This document shows, one piece after another, positions 43,076 to 56,823 of a DNA stretch of 64,000 nt. How positions within the stretch are numbered: position 1 is the first letter of the stretch; every line of letters begins with the position of its first letter. The notes below the pieces were generated by a model that made no database searches, was not told the DNA's origin, and worked only from the letters and a program-made list of their open reading frames with translations. Source of the stretch: Solea solea (taxonomy: Eukaryota > Chordata > Actinopteri > Pleuronectiformes > Soleidae); the NCBI RefSeq assembly GCF_958295425.1, contig NC_081138.1, forward strand, positions 21,619,886 to 21,683,885, written 5' to 3'. A program made the position numbers and the translations under genes.

Positions 43076-45426
43076 CAAAAGAGGCCGTAAGCTCTGAAAG
43101 ATCACTTCCCATTCCAACCCAGCGCCACCATCACATCCACTCACCCACCCACCCTCCTCCTCTCCCACCCCGTGATTATATGCAGAGTAGGGCAGCAGCC
43201 TTCTTTTGTTTAGCTTAGCGCAAATGAAAATTGCTAATCAATTTTTACCCCCTCTTATTTCATGGCGTGTAGTTCCTGCCCCTCCCCTGCCAGCTGTCAT
43301 TGTGTGGTTGTGGTGCAGGGCTGAAAGCTTCATTAGCAGGAGGACAGCATGTTTTGCCCCTTAGCGCTGTATTCATGGAATTACTAAAGATAGATGGGAC
43401 ATTGCCTGGTGGTACTCATAGAATAGATTCTTCCTTCTGTCTTCTAATTTTATTTTTTTTGGTCCAAACAAAGGACGGAATTTATCACTAATGATTATTT
43501 TTTTAATATGATTTAGTTAAAAATGCCCCTAGATAATGCCATTGAGATTTTCTTTTTTCTGCATTAGAATAACATTATTTAAAACAGTCATGACTAAATA
43601 TTTCTTTAAGATAATCAGCTTCCTCTAAAATGTGGTCAAATATGTACTGTGTTACATTTCAATACTAAACATGCGCTAGAATGTGATTTAGAACGTGTCA
43701 CTAGCTCGTTCAGAATCAGCTGTTTATCACAGATGATGGATACGTGATTTTCGTATTCCCGTACCAGCCGCCGCATTAAAACCGCTTCAAGCTTAGCTTC
43801 AACTGTTGTCTACGGGACGACACAGTATAGGTTTTTTTCACTGCAGGGAGCTTGACGTGATTGGACAAATGCAAAAATCGTCACTTCCACAGAAGCTCAT
43901 CTTCTCTGGGAGTCAGTGGAGCAGTAGGTGGGCGTCTGTCTGAAATCGGAACCAGTTTTTGATTGACAGCGTCACATACACATACACAACAGCGGAGCCT
44001 TTTCTGCCTCAGTCCTGTGTGGATTTTGCGACAGAAGTCTGTAGACAAATAGCTGGTTGTTGGGTGTTATTTGCTCAGTGATAAAGCCCATTTTCATTTG
44101 TACTTATACACTGGAAATAAAAAGCCAAGCAATAATTATTGCGTCTCCTTGTTCTAGTTGTTTGTTTGCAGAATTTATGTATAAGTAACTGAGTCTGAAA
44201 TGAGCTTCCCCTGTTTCTAAGACCAGCAAACCGCCACTGCAACAACTACATTGTTATAAGTCACGAGTCTTGAGATGTTCAGTATATTTTGGTTACTGCA
44301 GCAGTTTGTGGTTGACATTTTATCTTTAACGGGACACCAAATCAACTATCAAAGCCTTATTGTTAAATCACACACCCCAAGCCAAAAATAAGTTTTAGCT
44401 CACTTCTGACATCCGCTGCCAACCGAGTACTTTTAATCTAGGACACAGAACTACAGAGCATCAATAATATTAAACTATACATAATATTGCATCCTTTGTG
44501 TTCTTTTTTTTTTGTTTTTGTTTTTTTTTACATTAGCAGAGCCCAGCAAAAATAGCTTCTGATGCGTTACAAAAACTATGCAGCTACACATGCAGTCACA
44601 CAAAGTAATAGTACAGGTCAACAGAGATGTATTTTATTCATTTTTGTGACCTTGTTTTGTTTCCTCATAGACCATTGTGATACGATATGGACCATATCAT
44701 AGGCCATGTTCAGACCACCTTTGATACTGGGCAGCGATGAAGTTAATAGCAGATGAGAAGAACACTCTGTCATAGAAAACTGGTTGTTAAAAGATAAGTT
44801 TAAAATCTGGCACTTCATTAATTACAGATCTGGCAACCCATGCGGTTTATCAGCCAGTGTTTGAAGAAATTCCCTCCTCTACATGTTTTAATATTAAAAT
44901 TATTGTACATTATTAAATGATTAATAATTTGGCAGACTTGTTAATAGAATATATTATTAAGTCCCAGTCCCAGGTTGTTATAATTTTTGGATGGAGGCTG
45001 CCTCTCCTGAGCCCCTTCCACCAGATAATCACATACACATGCTTCGTACGCAACAGGTGACTCTTCTCACATTGACATGTGTATTTAGTCATTGCATGTA
45101 CTGTTGCACATGTCTCTGTTAGACTCTTCTTTTTGTAGGATGCTTTGCTGTGGAGGCAGTTGTTACCAATGCTGGAACAGCAACATTTCTGCTGAAAGGA
45201 AATGAAACACTTTATACTCAGAGTTGTGTGTTTCTGCATTTGTATGTGTGTGCTGTATACATTAGTTTGATCTATTTGTTTGTTTGAAACTGATAAACAC
45301 AGGCTCTTCTGTGACTTACCGCCCCACTGTGAGAAAACTTTTCCCACAGCCAACAAGATCAACTCAAACTCTAACTGCACAAAATGTCCACATATTTCTA
45401 CCACTTAACTGCATAACAATTGCTCA
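43076..45426. other. Unassigned stretch
   Basis: Starts C-rich (CACCCACCC near 43140). The segment 43195-43270 is ATTA-rich and non-repetitive. Poly-T runs lie at 44503-44530. A minus frame of 163 codons at 44913-45404 lacks any recognisable domain and lies in A+T-rich DNA. Confidence 0.4.
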
Positions 45427-45454
45427 CTTAAAAAAAAAAAAAAAGAAAAAAATA
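45427..45454. repeat. Poly-A run
   Basis: About 15 A, then G and six or seven more A. It could be a retroelement tail, but no body was recognised upstream. Confidence 0.8.
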
Positions 45455-45739
45455 TAGACTATTTGTTGTCTGGCTCATTTCGTGAAACATTTGAGTGGTT
45501 ATTAAACATTTTACTCAAATATCATTATACTCCTAGACCTGAATTTAAAATATTCCATATTTGTATGCAAGTCTTAGCTATTGTTAGATGAGCAGCCGAT
45601 GTTGGCATTATTGTATACACATTTAAATAAAAAACTTAATGAAATGCTTCACCTAAATCAAAATTTTGGCAACAGTAAATTAGCTTAATTTGCATTTGTT
45701 TTCTGTATGCCCAAAACTATTTCAGTAGTTGTGTTAAGT

Positions 45740-45985
45740 CCGTCAGTAAAGTAGTCTGACTAAGATCAAGCTAGTCATAGTCAGACTAATATACCTCGAT
45801 AACGCGATTCATAGTCCGATTATTCCTGCATGTATACGCTTAGTCGGACTGGAGTCAGACAAAAAATTAATCGATTTTGTCCTCCACATGTATACTCAGA
45901 CTGAGCAAAATGTCCAATTGTCTGTCTTAGTCAGACTACGGCCTTAGCTCGATTTAACTGTGCATGTAAACGTATCGAGTGATGC
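45740..45985. mobile_element. Putative DNA-transposon relic with repeated TAGTC(A/T)GACTA palindromes
   Basis: The near-palindromic 11-mer TAGTC(A/T)GACTA occurs at 45752, 45778 and 45928, and partial forms (AGTCGGACT, AGTCCGATTA) lie between them. The right end 'ctgtgcatgtaaacgtatcg' resembles the terminal region of a teleost element that I remember as 'gcatgtaaacg'. No transposase frame is present. Ends are not fixed. Confidence 0.5.
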
Positions 45986-45989
45986 TGTC

Positions 45990-46287
45990 TTTTGACCAAC
46001 GTCCCGTACTTAGCTGACAATAGCATTTAGTTACTCACCAACAAACAGCCAAACCTCACAAGCAGAGAGGATGATTGGCTCTTTGTAGAGTTCTGGCTCC
46101 CATATTGGATGAGGAGTTGTGGACAAGCCTGGAAAATTTGTCCTAGATTTATTGTTAAGACCCCTGAGAAAAAGAGACCCATGTCACCAAGCAAACACTC
46201 TTGATTAATAATAGCTGTCAGAATATAGAGAGCTATAGAACACTAAATGATTTCACTGACAGCAGCTTACGTTTGTCATTTAGGCTG
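45990..46287. other. Unassigned stretch
   Basis: No recognisable feature. Confidence 0.45.
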
Positions 46288-46600
<313 letters not shown>

Positions 46601-49600
46601 GTGTTTCCTCTATTTCCCGGTCTGTCCATTTATGTTATGATCATCATCACCTTCTTGAAATAGCACATCACACCACCACCACTTCCACTTCTGTCTTGTT
46701 CTTGACCCTAAGTTTCAGTGTCAGGATTTTCCTCTCCCCACTTGTTGACTGTAGTTTTTCCATTTCCCTCTATTAATATCGCAATGATTTGTTTGTCACC
46801 CTACTCTACAGCTTCTGGTTACCTCCTTGATGCTATTAATAACACCAGTGAATATAAAAATATTGCTGCATCCAATGTGGCGATAAGGAGACTTAATTTT
46901 ATCACACTTCTGTTTAAATGTCTCTCTGGTCACCAGAGAGCGGAGAGACTGTCTGGTGTACTTTCGCACATTAGATTCCTGATGGTGGCTGATGGTCACT
47001 CATGGACTCTCTCCTGTGCTGAGTATCATGTACCAGTCTTAGGAGTTTCATTGAAACAAGATCATCACACCCATCAAGTACACGTGTTAACATAAAAGGA
47101 CAGGCCAGTCTAACATAATGTGTGCTGGTAGAATCTATTATTAAATAAAATTATATTTAATACCAAGCTGTATGAAAACTTCAGGCATATTTTCCTCAGA
47201 ATTCAGCTAACATCTTATACGTCTCTTATATTGGATTATGTTTATCGCTGTGTCATTATAGGATGAACTCTAGGATCAACCTTAAATAATGAAGGTTTTA
47301 TTTTATTTTGGATTGACTCACAACTGACTACCATTGTATCTGCTCAAACAGAATGGAAACAAGAACAAAACATGTTATTACAGAACTTTAATTCAATGTT
47401 AAGGCCATTTGAAAGATATAGAAACCCTTGAGAGTGTATATTTTAGACCAAAGACTTTTAAGTTTTGTGTATAAATGACATATTCTGCCTGAAAGCGAAC
47501 AACATCTCACTAGTGTTTCAGCATGAGAGCAAGTCATAGCGGTTCCTTGTGTTCGAAACAAGGAAATAATATAGTGAAAATAAATTGTTGTCAGTTTCAG
47601 GCGAGTGAGTGCGAGAGAGTGTGTGCTCCCGTGTGTTTGAGTGCTTTGGAAAAGCAGGAAGAGTTGTTAATCCGCGCAGCTGGCTGAGCAGAAAGGCCAT
47701 TCATATTTATAGCAGAGTGAATCACATTCTGTCATACAGATGACCAATATTGACACCGGGACGAAAATAACTCCTGGACAAGACAAGAAATACAGGTCTA
47801 AAGGAAAGCTTGAGCCAGGATCATATTTATAGCCTGTTAAATACACATCACATGAGGGAAAACCTCTACAACTTGGACGGAAATATCAGTTGTGTTAAAC
47901 CATCATGATAATCTGTAGTGTCACACAGTACAGCCCTGTAGTTCCCACATGGTTTTAAGGTGTTTAAAAAAGAAAAAAAACATTCACACAGGTTCAGAAA
48001 TTGGATTTGAAATATATCTTTGCTCTTTCTGGTGTAGCAATAGTAAAGTTAACAGCAGTAATGCCACAAATGTCAATATCTGTCCTCCCTCTTGTTCTCT
48101 GTTCTTGTTTTTCTGCTGCTGCTGCTTTGATTCACCGTATGCACTCCACACCATTCACTCCCTTCTTTTGACCGGTAGTAGATTACAGATATTAACCCTT
48201 AGTGCTCACTTTGGCTGCTGGTTTGTAGGAGTTCCTGTGGACATGGGCCACGTTCAGTCAGCTGTTGATGAGCTACAGCGATGAGGAGGTTTTATTAACG
48301 GATAGGATGCCATTGCAGGTTTTTTTACCCCTGACCATAGACAGTTTAAGAGATATTTTTAACCTGCTGCTGTATCAAGACAGGAATATGTCAAAATTGG
48401 ACAGCAATAGAGGGTCTATAACTGAAGTGAGGCTGTGAATATTTACAGTAGCAGGTCACATGCTGTCGCTGACGTATAAATGCCCTGAAGTCTTACATTA
48501 AATACACATGACAAAGTTACAGTACAACTGCAGCTTCCTTTTTTGGCTCATTAGTGGGATTATGTTCATCTTCTTGTTCTTATTCCGCTCTTTATTTGTC
48601 CATTAACTAGTTGCACATACTTTACTATATGAACTTCATTCAAACATGGTCATTTAGGACATTATCGCTCCTATTTATCCATGTATAATCCGAAATATTC
48701 AAAGTTATTGAAATGAATTGCAAATGTCTTTAGAAACACACACATTCCTGCTTCTTACTAGCGCCACAACCTTAAACTGCATTCAACATTCAAAATGTAG
48801 GACATTATTCAGTCAATTCAGAATTTTGGAATTATTTCATACTATGCGTAATATTTAACTTTATTCAAATACGATTCCTCATTCAAATTAATTGGAGTGC
48901 ACTTCAGACACACGCACGCAGAAGCTTCCACATGGACGCTTCAGTTAAACTTCAACACTCTCATCCCTCAACTTGGCTCTTTCATGACCTTCACAGATTT
49001 TTCACAGTGACAGTTAAAAATTCATGAAATTTGTGTAGTTTCATATAATGTGAGTCCCAAAGCACAGTGATTTCTGAATTCAAGTCCCAACTGCAACGTC
49101 TCAGCCATTTTTGACTCTATCTTAACAAAACCTATATGTACAAATCTCTCTGTCTGTCTATCTGTGTGTCATCATGTAAAAAGCATCTCATTTAGCGGAT
49201 AAATAGGACTGAACGGTTCCCGGGAGAAAGAATAAATACAGACCGTGTTTAATCTCATCCCGTTTGTCAGCGTTAATTCGTGATTGCTGGTAATGCACAT
49301 GCATGTCAAAATAAAAGACTCGTAAGCCACAGAGAGGGGAGGAGACCAGATATTTATCTCGTCGTTTTTTTTTTTGACAAATGCGATTTGCATTAATAGA
49401 AGGCAGTCGAGTCGAGCGGTTCAAGAGGATAACTGTGAACAATACTCCAGAGGAGGTCTCGTACGTTGAATCCGTTTGTATTTGTCTGTCAGCTGTGTTG
49501 GCGGAGTCTCTGGAGAGAGGAAGGAAATCCACATTCACACATACAGTAAACACTTTGACTGACAAAGAGAAAACACAAATACAGATTAGTTTTACAGCGT

Positions 49601-51510
49601 TTAAACAAAGCATTAAAGCGCTCAGTGTGTAGGTTGTGAGTTACGTATGTAATGTGTACAGTGTGTGTGTCCTCCTCTCTCCCTGGAGTGCTTTCACCTC
49701 CTCACCCTCTCTCAACCTTTCCACCTCTGCACATTCCCCTTCTGACTGACTGAAACTAGGTCTCCCCTCGTCTGTCTTCTGTCTTTTGCTCTCTCTCCCA
49801 TTACGCTGTCTTTTTTTGTGATATAGATATTCTCTCTCTATCCCTCCCTGCGTGTTGTGATACCCCTGCCCCTCACAGTGCCCCTAATGACCCCGTCTAC
49901 GACCGCTGACCTCAGGGGTAAATGAAAGGTCCCACCTCACTTGGAAATAAAGATATTAGCTTCCTCCCACTGTCTGACCCAGCTCACCTCCCTCGTCTTC
50001 TCTCACCCCTTCCTCCATATATGTTTCCCCAAAGCCCCTCTGAGCCAAATCCTGCCCTTCTGCCTTTTCTCTCAATACTGTTTTTCGTTTTCCGTGAATT
50101 TCTTATCGTCCTCTTTCAATCATATTCCAGCACACGATTTGTAAATCAGCCTCATCCCATAGTTGACCAAAACCTTGCATGAAAACATAGGAACTTAGTT
50201 CCCAGGTCTGGAAAGTAAAGCCAATGTGGAAGTGTGGAAAACCTGTGTTCTCTTTACCTCAGAAACTGCTTCATGTTCTCGCAAAGAATTTACAAGCATG
50301 ACTTTCAGCTTTATAGTACGTTGCAAAATGAAGATTGAATTGTTCGAGTATAAATATAGAGAGAGAGAGAAAAAAGCAAAACTTCATAATAACCTTTGGA
50401 TATGTTTGTTCTCCCTGTTTTCCTTGAAGGAAAACTGATTCCTTGGGTTTTCCCCGGAGAGTCGCCCTGTCTGCTGCACATCTTTCCTTCTATTTTCAGA
50501 CTTATCTATCTTCGTGTGTTTTTTTCCCGCCATCACTTGAGAAGATGAAGAATGGTTTTGTGTCAAATCATCATGCTGGTTACCCGCTCGTGATTTGATT
50601 AATGCTAAGATTTCTCTGTGGTTATGTAATTCGCGGGCAGTCTCCGAAATGTTATTACAACAAAAATTAGAGCCTCACTTTTCTGAGTTCTAACTTTGGA
50701 ACGTTTCTGAACTGTCCAAGATAATAAGGTTGATATATTAAAATTCAGTTTTATACAAATTAATTTAATGCCAGACTATAGGCACTCTGCATATCCAGCC
50801 GCTTGGTTAGATAACAACAAACTTTAAATGAGTTGGAAAGCAGGGCAGCCAGGCTTTTGTGTGTGTGTGCGCGCGGTTGTGTGTTTATACACCGTGTATT
50901 TGTGTCTTGTGAATGAACGACCACAGCTTTGTGCCGTCTGCATCATTAGTGTGTTGGTTTTTTTTATCTACAGAGTGAGAAAGAAGTGTTCCCCCGAGAT
51001 TTCTCTCCCTCACTCCCTTGTTCATAAGGGAAGTGAACGGCGGAGGAAACATTTGTCTGGTGCAGTTGTTCGCAGCCGTAACACGAGTCAAGCATGTCAC
51101 CTGCGTGTAGCGCTTTGCTTCATGCATATTCATAGCCCTCTACCCATCTCACAAACACAGACAGAAAACAGCATACATACCTAATCTCCCGTCTCTCCGC
51201 CTCTGCTGCTCTCCACTCGAAATGCTTCTCACTTGGCTTAAGATGTGTGTTTGAACTTTACAGAAAGTAGGAAAGGATTCTCTTTTTTTTGCTTCTGTTG
51301 AAGTAAATGGAAATATGGTGAAGTTTGTTTTCCCTTTACATGGCCATAGTGGTTTGACCTTATTGTTAAGATAATGATCATTGTTGCATATACTTTTACT
51401 CATTAAAACTTAACTGCCTTTCACAATTCTAATGTCTTCATGTAGCGTTATGGCACATTGCATGGTGTAGTGTCTTTCCACTTTTCATTCGAATTTCTGT
51501 CTAACAAAAG
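46601..51510. other. Long gene-free stretch
   Basis: Small items are CTG repeats at 48112-48126, a TCTG/TCTA trace at 49147-49165, poly-T at about 49365-49376, a CT-rich segment at 49670-49850, the family B copy at 50196-50260 (listed separately) and a GA run at 50358-50371. Frames of up to 141 codons (minus, 49188-49613) are unrecognised. Segments at 47580-47720 and 50575-50670 look single-copy with ATTA motifs. Confidence 0.4.
50196..50260 (+). mobile_element. Dispersed repeat family B, copy 2 (partial)
   Basis: 'aggtctggaaagtaaagcca' followed by 'atgtggaagtgtggaaaacc' matches the core of 4880-4985 in the same orientation. Similarity fades after about 65 bases. Confidence 0.6.
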
Positions 51511-51513
51511 TTG

Positions 51514-51860
51514 CAGTCGATTATTAATCGGTCTCTGAATGAATCGTCAACTATTGTGATCATCGATTTATCGGTTTGAGGGTTTTTTCATTATTAAAAC
51601 AAGATTTCTGATTGTTTTAGCTTGGTAAAATTTGAATATTGTCTGGTTTCTTTGCTCCATGTAACAAAGAACTCATTCAAACCAAATCATTTTCGACATT
51701 TGAGAACATCGTCATTTCCAGGTCTGACGAACACTGATCAATATTTTTCTATTATTATATTTATCTGACACAATGGACCAAAACGATCACTCGATTCTTT
51801 GAGAAAATACTCGACAGATGACTCCATAATGAATATAATCGTTATCTACAGCTCTAGTTG
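51514..51860. mobile_element. Old dispersed repeat with CGATTAATCG-like ends
   Basis: The left end 'gtcgattattaatcggtctc' and 'atcgatttatcggtttgagg', and the right end 'aatcgttatctacagctcta', are the ordered landmarks of a teleost repeat that I remember as starting with 'atcgattaatcg' and ending 'gcagctctagt'. The interior also fits loosely ('tttgctccatgtaacaaaga', 'acatttgagaacatcg'). It is strongly diverged. A possible related fragment lies at 28793-28865. Confidence 0.5.
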
Positions 51861-52310
51861 GGATGACATAAACTAATTTAATTGTCTTTTATATCACATA
51901 AAATGAATATAATTGTGTATATTTGTTCACTGGGTCTCTCTGTTTGCTCCTTTTCAGTACCAGGGAAAGTCCAGCTGCAATATTCGCCAATAAAATGATA
52001 CTGGCTAACGTGAATGATGTATATTATATTGTTAAAGATTTACACTTTCTGCCCTTTTCAAATGAACTGCTTCCACTTCCATTCCATATGCAGCGTGTTT
52101 ATGCAACAGCCTTCATATAGTTTACTGTATCACCCCACTTGCCTCTCGTAAGTATGCACTATATTGTGTGTTTTTACGAGAGAGTGAGACAGAAGGAGTA
52201 TGGTAAGGTCAGGTTTAAGGGTGAGATTTTCTAGCTGTGTGTTTGATTCAGTTCGGCTTACAACAGATGGGCCTACTGTGACCCACAGGCAAATGCATGT
52301 AGCACACCTC
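51861..52310. other. Unassigned stretch
   Basis: Nothing recognised. Confidence 0.45.
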
Positions 52311-52338
52311 AACACACACACACACACACACACACACA
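52311..52338. repeat. CA microsatellite
   Basis: About 14 perfect units. Confidence 0.92.
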
Positions 52339-52493
52339 GGCTGGTCTTTCTGTTTACAGAATCTCGCTCGGGAACAGTGTTGGTAGGATGTACAATGCGC
52401 AGACATTAGTTGAATAAGTACGTATATAACCCAAAGAAAGAAAGTTGTCAACACTAATAGCAGAGTCCATTCACTGCAGGGGCCTTACATGTG

Positions 52494-52494
<1 letters not shown>

Positions 52495-52540
<46 letters not shown>
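52495..52540. repeat. Perfect TA microsatellite (about 23 units)
   Basis: Unlike the array at 46.3 kb it has no interruptions. It is self-complementary. Confidence 0.95.
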
Positions 52541-52542
<2 letters not shown>

Positions 52543-53352
52543 CTCAGGCCGTGGACATGAATCTCATGTGACTGTAATGACGTGCTCTAAAAGAGCATTT
52601 TACTTTCCTAACTGAAAAACCCTCCTAGCAGCCAATTCTAGCAGTTTAACACCATTAGCCCTGGTCTTTACTTCAGAGACGAAGGAGAAGGTTGGAGTGG
52701 GTGTCATGTTGGGGCCAATTTGAGTGCACCACAGACACCAGTGGTCCCACGGGGGGCGGGATACACGGTTTGCACTGTTACCGTGATGATTAACAGTAAG
52801 GGTCAACAGAGGTCATCTGCTAGAGTTGAGGGGGACGTTAGGGGTGGAAAACAAAGCGAAGATGAGGATGAAGAAAAAATAAGAATAAGAAAGATAATCT
52901 CACAACAGAATACAATTAAAGGACAGGGGAGATCTGAGCAGAGAGGAACATTTTCCTTTTCTCTCTAATTCCTCGCTGCCTGTAATTAGGTTATGGATCT
53001 GAGTTTATGTTGAGGACGCTCCCTCTGGCATTGGTGACCTGCTTCTGCGATGTTGCTCACTAACGTCCCGCACACTTACTAACATGGACAGCAAATGTTC
53101 TCGCTGATGTTCCTCAGGAACATGTGGTTCAGGAAGTAAAAATGTGATCATCAAAGTTCCGGTTTAACAATCATGTAGAGAAGCAACATGCTCACCATTT
53201 GGTGGCAGTTTAATGACACTGTAGTAGCTGCAGTCCTGGCCTTTCTCGCCCTCTCTTCTCTCTAATGTTGGCCTCACAGCAGGGCTCTACCATTCTTTCT
53301 GTTCTTCTTCTCGACTTCATTTGCTCATTTTTAGGGAATTTAAGTGAAGTGG
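52541..53352. other. Unassigned stretch
   Basis: Pairs of opposite frames under 85 codons are unrecognised. Purine-rich DNA lies at 52845-52960. Confidence 0.45.
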
Positions 53353-53373
53353 TATATATATATATATATATAA
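53353..53373. repeat. TA microsatellite
   Basis: About 10 units. Confidence 0.9.
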
Positions 53374-53745
53374 TGTGTGAAGAGGAGAATCTCTGTATTT
53401 GCTTTATTTTGAACTTATGACTAAGTAAGTTCAACACTGAGGTGATACACAAAGTTGCTTTCAAGATTACAAAGGAATCGACCCCTTAGGTCCAAACATC
53501 ATGTCATAAAGTTGAAATCTCGTTTTACTTCTACAGCTGCAGTTGTCAAACTGTGTTCACGAAAAAGAACATGGACGGGAAGAATTTGCAATCTTGCTCT
53601 CGGACTCGCTGTTGTCTTTTCTGGCTGTCTTCTCTCTCGGAGCACTTGCCTTCTCTCCTCTTTCATCTGCACTGCCTCGTCTTCCCTCAGCAGCAAAACT
53701 CTGCTTATTAGAGAGAGAGAAACAGAGGCTGATGAAGAGTGAAGG

Positions 53746-54122
53746 TAAAAAAAAAAAAATGGAAAGAGGGAGAACAGAGAGAAATAGAAAGCAAATTTAG
53801 CTTGTCAGGATTTCTGAGCGTATGTGTGTGTCTCTGTGTGTGTGTGTGTGTGAAAGAGAGGGAGAGAGGAAGAAAGAGATGGAGAGATTTTTGCTTATCG
53901 GACAGGAAGTGGATCTCTTACAATAGCAGTCTGACGTTTCCCCTTCTCTAATGTGGAAAACTGTTGAGATTTACACACACACACGCAGAGAGAGAGAGAG
54001 AGCGGTGCAGATAAGATGCAGCTGCTGTGATGGAGAGAGAATCACTGACTCAGCCTTATGTATTCACAGACTTAAGACAATCACTAATTTACACTAACAC
54101 AAAAGCACACACACACACACAC
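53746..54122. repeat. Cluster of short arrays (A, TG, CA, GA)
   Basis: Poly-A (about 13) at 53746-53758, TG at 53822-53852 with a CTC break, CA joined to GA at 53972-54001, and CA at 54105-54122. Confidence 0.85.
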
Positions 54123-56099
54123 CGGGGAGACGCAAACATACACAATCCTGCATGAGGTTTACATACTGTACGTCACATGTACTTTGATATTTGGTGTTCA
54201 TCTGAGGCTCTGGATGCAGTTATATAGAAAGACGGAGGGAATTAATAGGCAGGTGGAAAGAAGCAAAGATGACTGTGTCACTGAATGATTTTTGTGCGTT
54301 GATTTGATTTAACAGACGGCAATAGACGAGTCTCAGCCACTGAGATAGCCAAGATTTAATGTTGAATTTATGAACTGAGCACAACACAGTAGTGTTTGTA
54401 TTAATATAAAAACTCACCCAGAGTAATAATGAATTAACATCTGGTAAAACTGAGTGCACAGTGCTGGATTTCGATGTTCAAGGACAGTGGATTGATGAAC
54501 AATGCCAACTTGATTTTAGTCATTCTGTAGCAAACAGTGAAAAGAGGAGAATTTGCCTGCTTACGTGGTTGATGCTATCTCCAAAGTTGTGTTTCTCAGG
54601 AGCTGATGCTGTGCTATATGAAGCAGCATATGGAGCAGGTCAGAGTGACAGTGGATTTTCTTCCTCTTCTTCATGCAAATGTATTCACGTGCTGTGAATT
54701 ATGAGTTCATTTTTCGACGGAACAGTTGAAATAGGAGAGTTCTTTGCATTCAGGCGATATGTTGTTTGGGATCTCATTCGTTTAGATAATCAGTGAAGTT
54801 TTTTTTTTTTTCAGAGCTCAGTGATTTAGTAGAATTAAGACGGCAGGCGCTTTTCTTCAAGTGCAGTCTCTAAAATCCCCGCCTCAGCAATTCAGCAGCG
54901 TTTACCCAATCCATGGAAGAGTAATACATCACACGGTTAATTGACAAAAAGGAAGATTTTTTTGGCAATTCGTGCGTCTTTTGAGTTTTCCGAGTGGAGA
55001 TACTTGGCCATGGTGTGAATCATCCATGTGATGTAACAGCAAGAGAGCGGGGGATGATGTAAGAGTACATCTGTGACTGGAAGCAGCCTCTCTGCAATGA
55101 GGTGCAGACGTTTCTGCACAATTGCAGAAAAGGGCTTAATGTGGGAATGCAGATGTTGTACGTTCAAGAAAATCTCAGTGATGTTCACGGGGAGCCATTG
55201 GACAAGTGTCCTGCGTCCTGCTCGACCAACGCCACCGTTCTTCATCTGAATGTTCTGGAGTCTGAACTAGACAATCTTCTGTTGCATTCTTCATGGCAAA
55301 CTCCACCCTAATGTATATAAACATCCAACTTTTGTTTCAGCACATACTATGTGTCGTATGTTCACATAAAACGATCGGGATTAGTTTTGCTCTTATGTGG
55401 CAGAAACAGAAGTCGTCAGATGAGCAAGTTTTTCTTGTTCATTGTTTGTCTTGTCTTCTCCTTCAGTAATTCTTGATGCAGCGCCGCCTCAGGCGAGGAG
55501 GGGAATACCTTGTTCAAAAAGGTTCGGACCGGCTGATTGTTGCGACCCCCAATCGTACCGAGTCTAGCGGAGACTATTAGGTGTGAAAAGGAACTTTGTG
55601 TCTTCTGCAGTGAAATGAACATAATGTATTACCTAGTCATGTCGCAGCGGGTGTAGAAATACATTTTCTTCATTGAGCGAAATAAATTCCAATATATTTC
55701 AAAGCCAATAGCTGCTGATATTGTACCAATAATATTGTGCATCCCCATTATCATCTATTTTTAGATGGTTCAGGCCAAACATTCTAGAGTGATTGTTCAT
55801 TAAAAATAATAAAATTATTGATCAATAATAGATTTATAATTGCATTTGCCAACTGGGACCAAGCTCCACAAATATTACTGTTCCAACAATTCTTTCAATA
55901 TCCTCATTCAGTGAAAACAGTGCATTTAATTTCTGAATCAGTGCGAGGGATAAAATCCCAGAGAGGCTTGAATGGAGCGGTTTCACCTTTACTCGCGATG
56001 AGAGAGAGAGAGATCAGATTTTTCTATGTTCCACAGTGGGGTTGGCTATTGTCTGACTGATGAACAAACAGTTGGGCCATCCCCTAATCCCAGGTGGAG

Positions 56100-56100
<1 letters not shown>
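54123..56100. other. Unassigned stretch
   Basis: Poly-T lies at about 54799-54811. A plus (69 codons, 55102-55311) and a minus frame (102 codons, 54937-55245) overlap and are unrecognised. Near 55715-55745 'accaataatattgtgcatcc' resembles the end of a dispersed fish repeat. Confidence 0.4.
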
Positions 56101-56102
<2 letters not shown>

Positions 56103-56133
<31 letters not shown>

Positions 56134-56162
56134 TGCATGCATGCGCACACACACACAAACAC
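56103..56162. repeat. Compound CA / GCAT / CA microsatellite
   Basis: About 14 CA units, then GCATGCATGCATGC, then CACA again. The whole tract alternates purine and pyrimidine. A mirror form (GCATGCATGCG with GTGT) is seen at 56824-56870. Confidence 0.93.
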
Positions 56163-56290
56163 GCTCAAAAAATCCCACTGTGTGTGTGAACAAACAGAGG
56201 ATGAAAGGCAAGACAGCGAGGGGAAGAGCACATATAAAGAGCTTCTGTTTTATTAATGAACCTGGAAACAGGCTTGGGATTCTCAGGATC

Positions 56291-56380
56291 GTGTGTGTGT
56301 GTGTGTGTGTGTGTGAGTGAATGCAGTCCAGGCATCCTCCTTCACTGTGTGGCTGGATAGCCCAAACACACACACACACG
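56291..56380. repeat. GT and CA microsatellites in opposite orientation
   Basis: GT at 56291-56315 and CA at about 56364-56380, about 50 bases apart. Confidence 0.9.
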
Positions 56381-56486
56381 TTCTCTAATAAATTCACCCT
56401 AATTCATTCTCTCTTTTCTCTGGGGAAGAGCCAGCAGTTTGCCTGATCCAAGGAAGCTTCACGTTACCTTCACTAAATAATTGATG

Positions 56487-56487
<1 letters not shown>

Positions 56488-56533
<46 letters not shown>

Positions 56534-56541
56534 TCTCTCTC
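56488..56541. repeat. Long CT microsatellite
   Basis: About 25 CT units with one CCT break. Confidence 0.95.
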
Positions 56542-56699
56542 GCACTCCCTTGCTCACTCTCTACTCTGTGTTTTTCTGTCCGATTTTCTTTTTCTCTCTG
56601 TCAGGTTCATTTTTCCATTTCTCTTTTTTCTGTCTCTATTTCTGCATCCATCCGCTTTTCATCACTGTCACCCTCTTGCTCTCTTGTTAATGTTTTTAT

Positions 56700-56770
56700 T
56701 AACTTTTAATTAATTAATTTTTTTTTAAATCTTTTGAAATGTATTATTATATTATTCATTCCTTCATTCA
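56700..56770. repeat. T-rich / TTAA-rich segment
   Basis: 'ttaattaattaattttttt' followed by ATTATTATATTATT. Low complexity. Confidence 0.6.
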
Positions 56771-56823
56771 TTAGTTTAGTTTGTTGTTTTGTAGTGTTTT
56801 TTGGAAACCAGTTCCCTGAGTGA

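Noticed and set aside
42536..43090. Open frame of 184 codons on the plus strand
   Set aside because: The frame is open because the strand is poor in purines. The product is Leu/Ser/Pro-rich low complexity without a recognisable domain.
44913..45404. Open frame of 163 codons on the minus strand
   Set aside because: I recognised no domain, signal peptide or motif. One such length is expected by chance in 64 kb over six frames.
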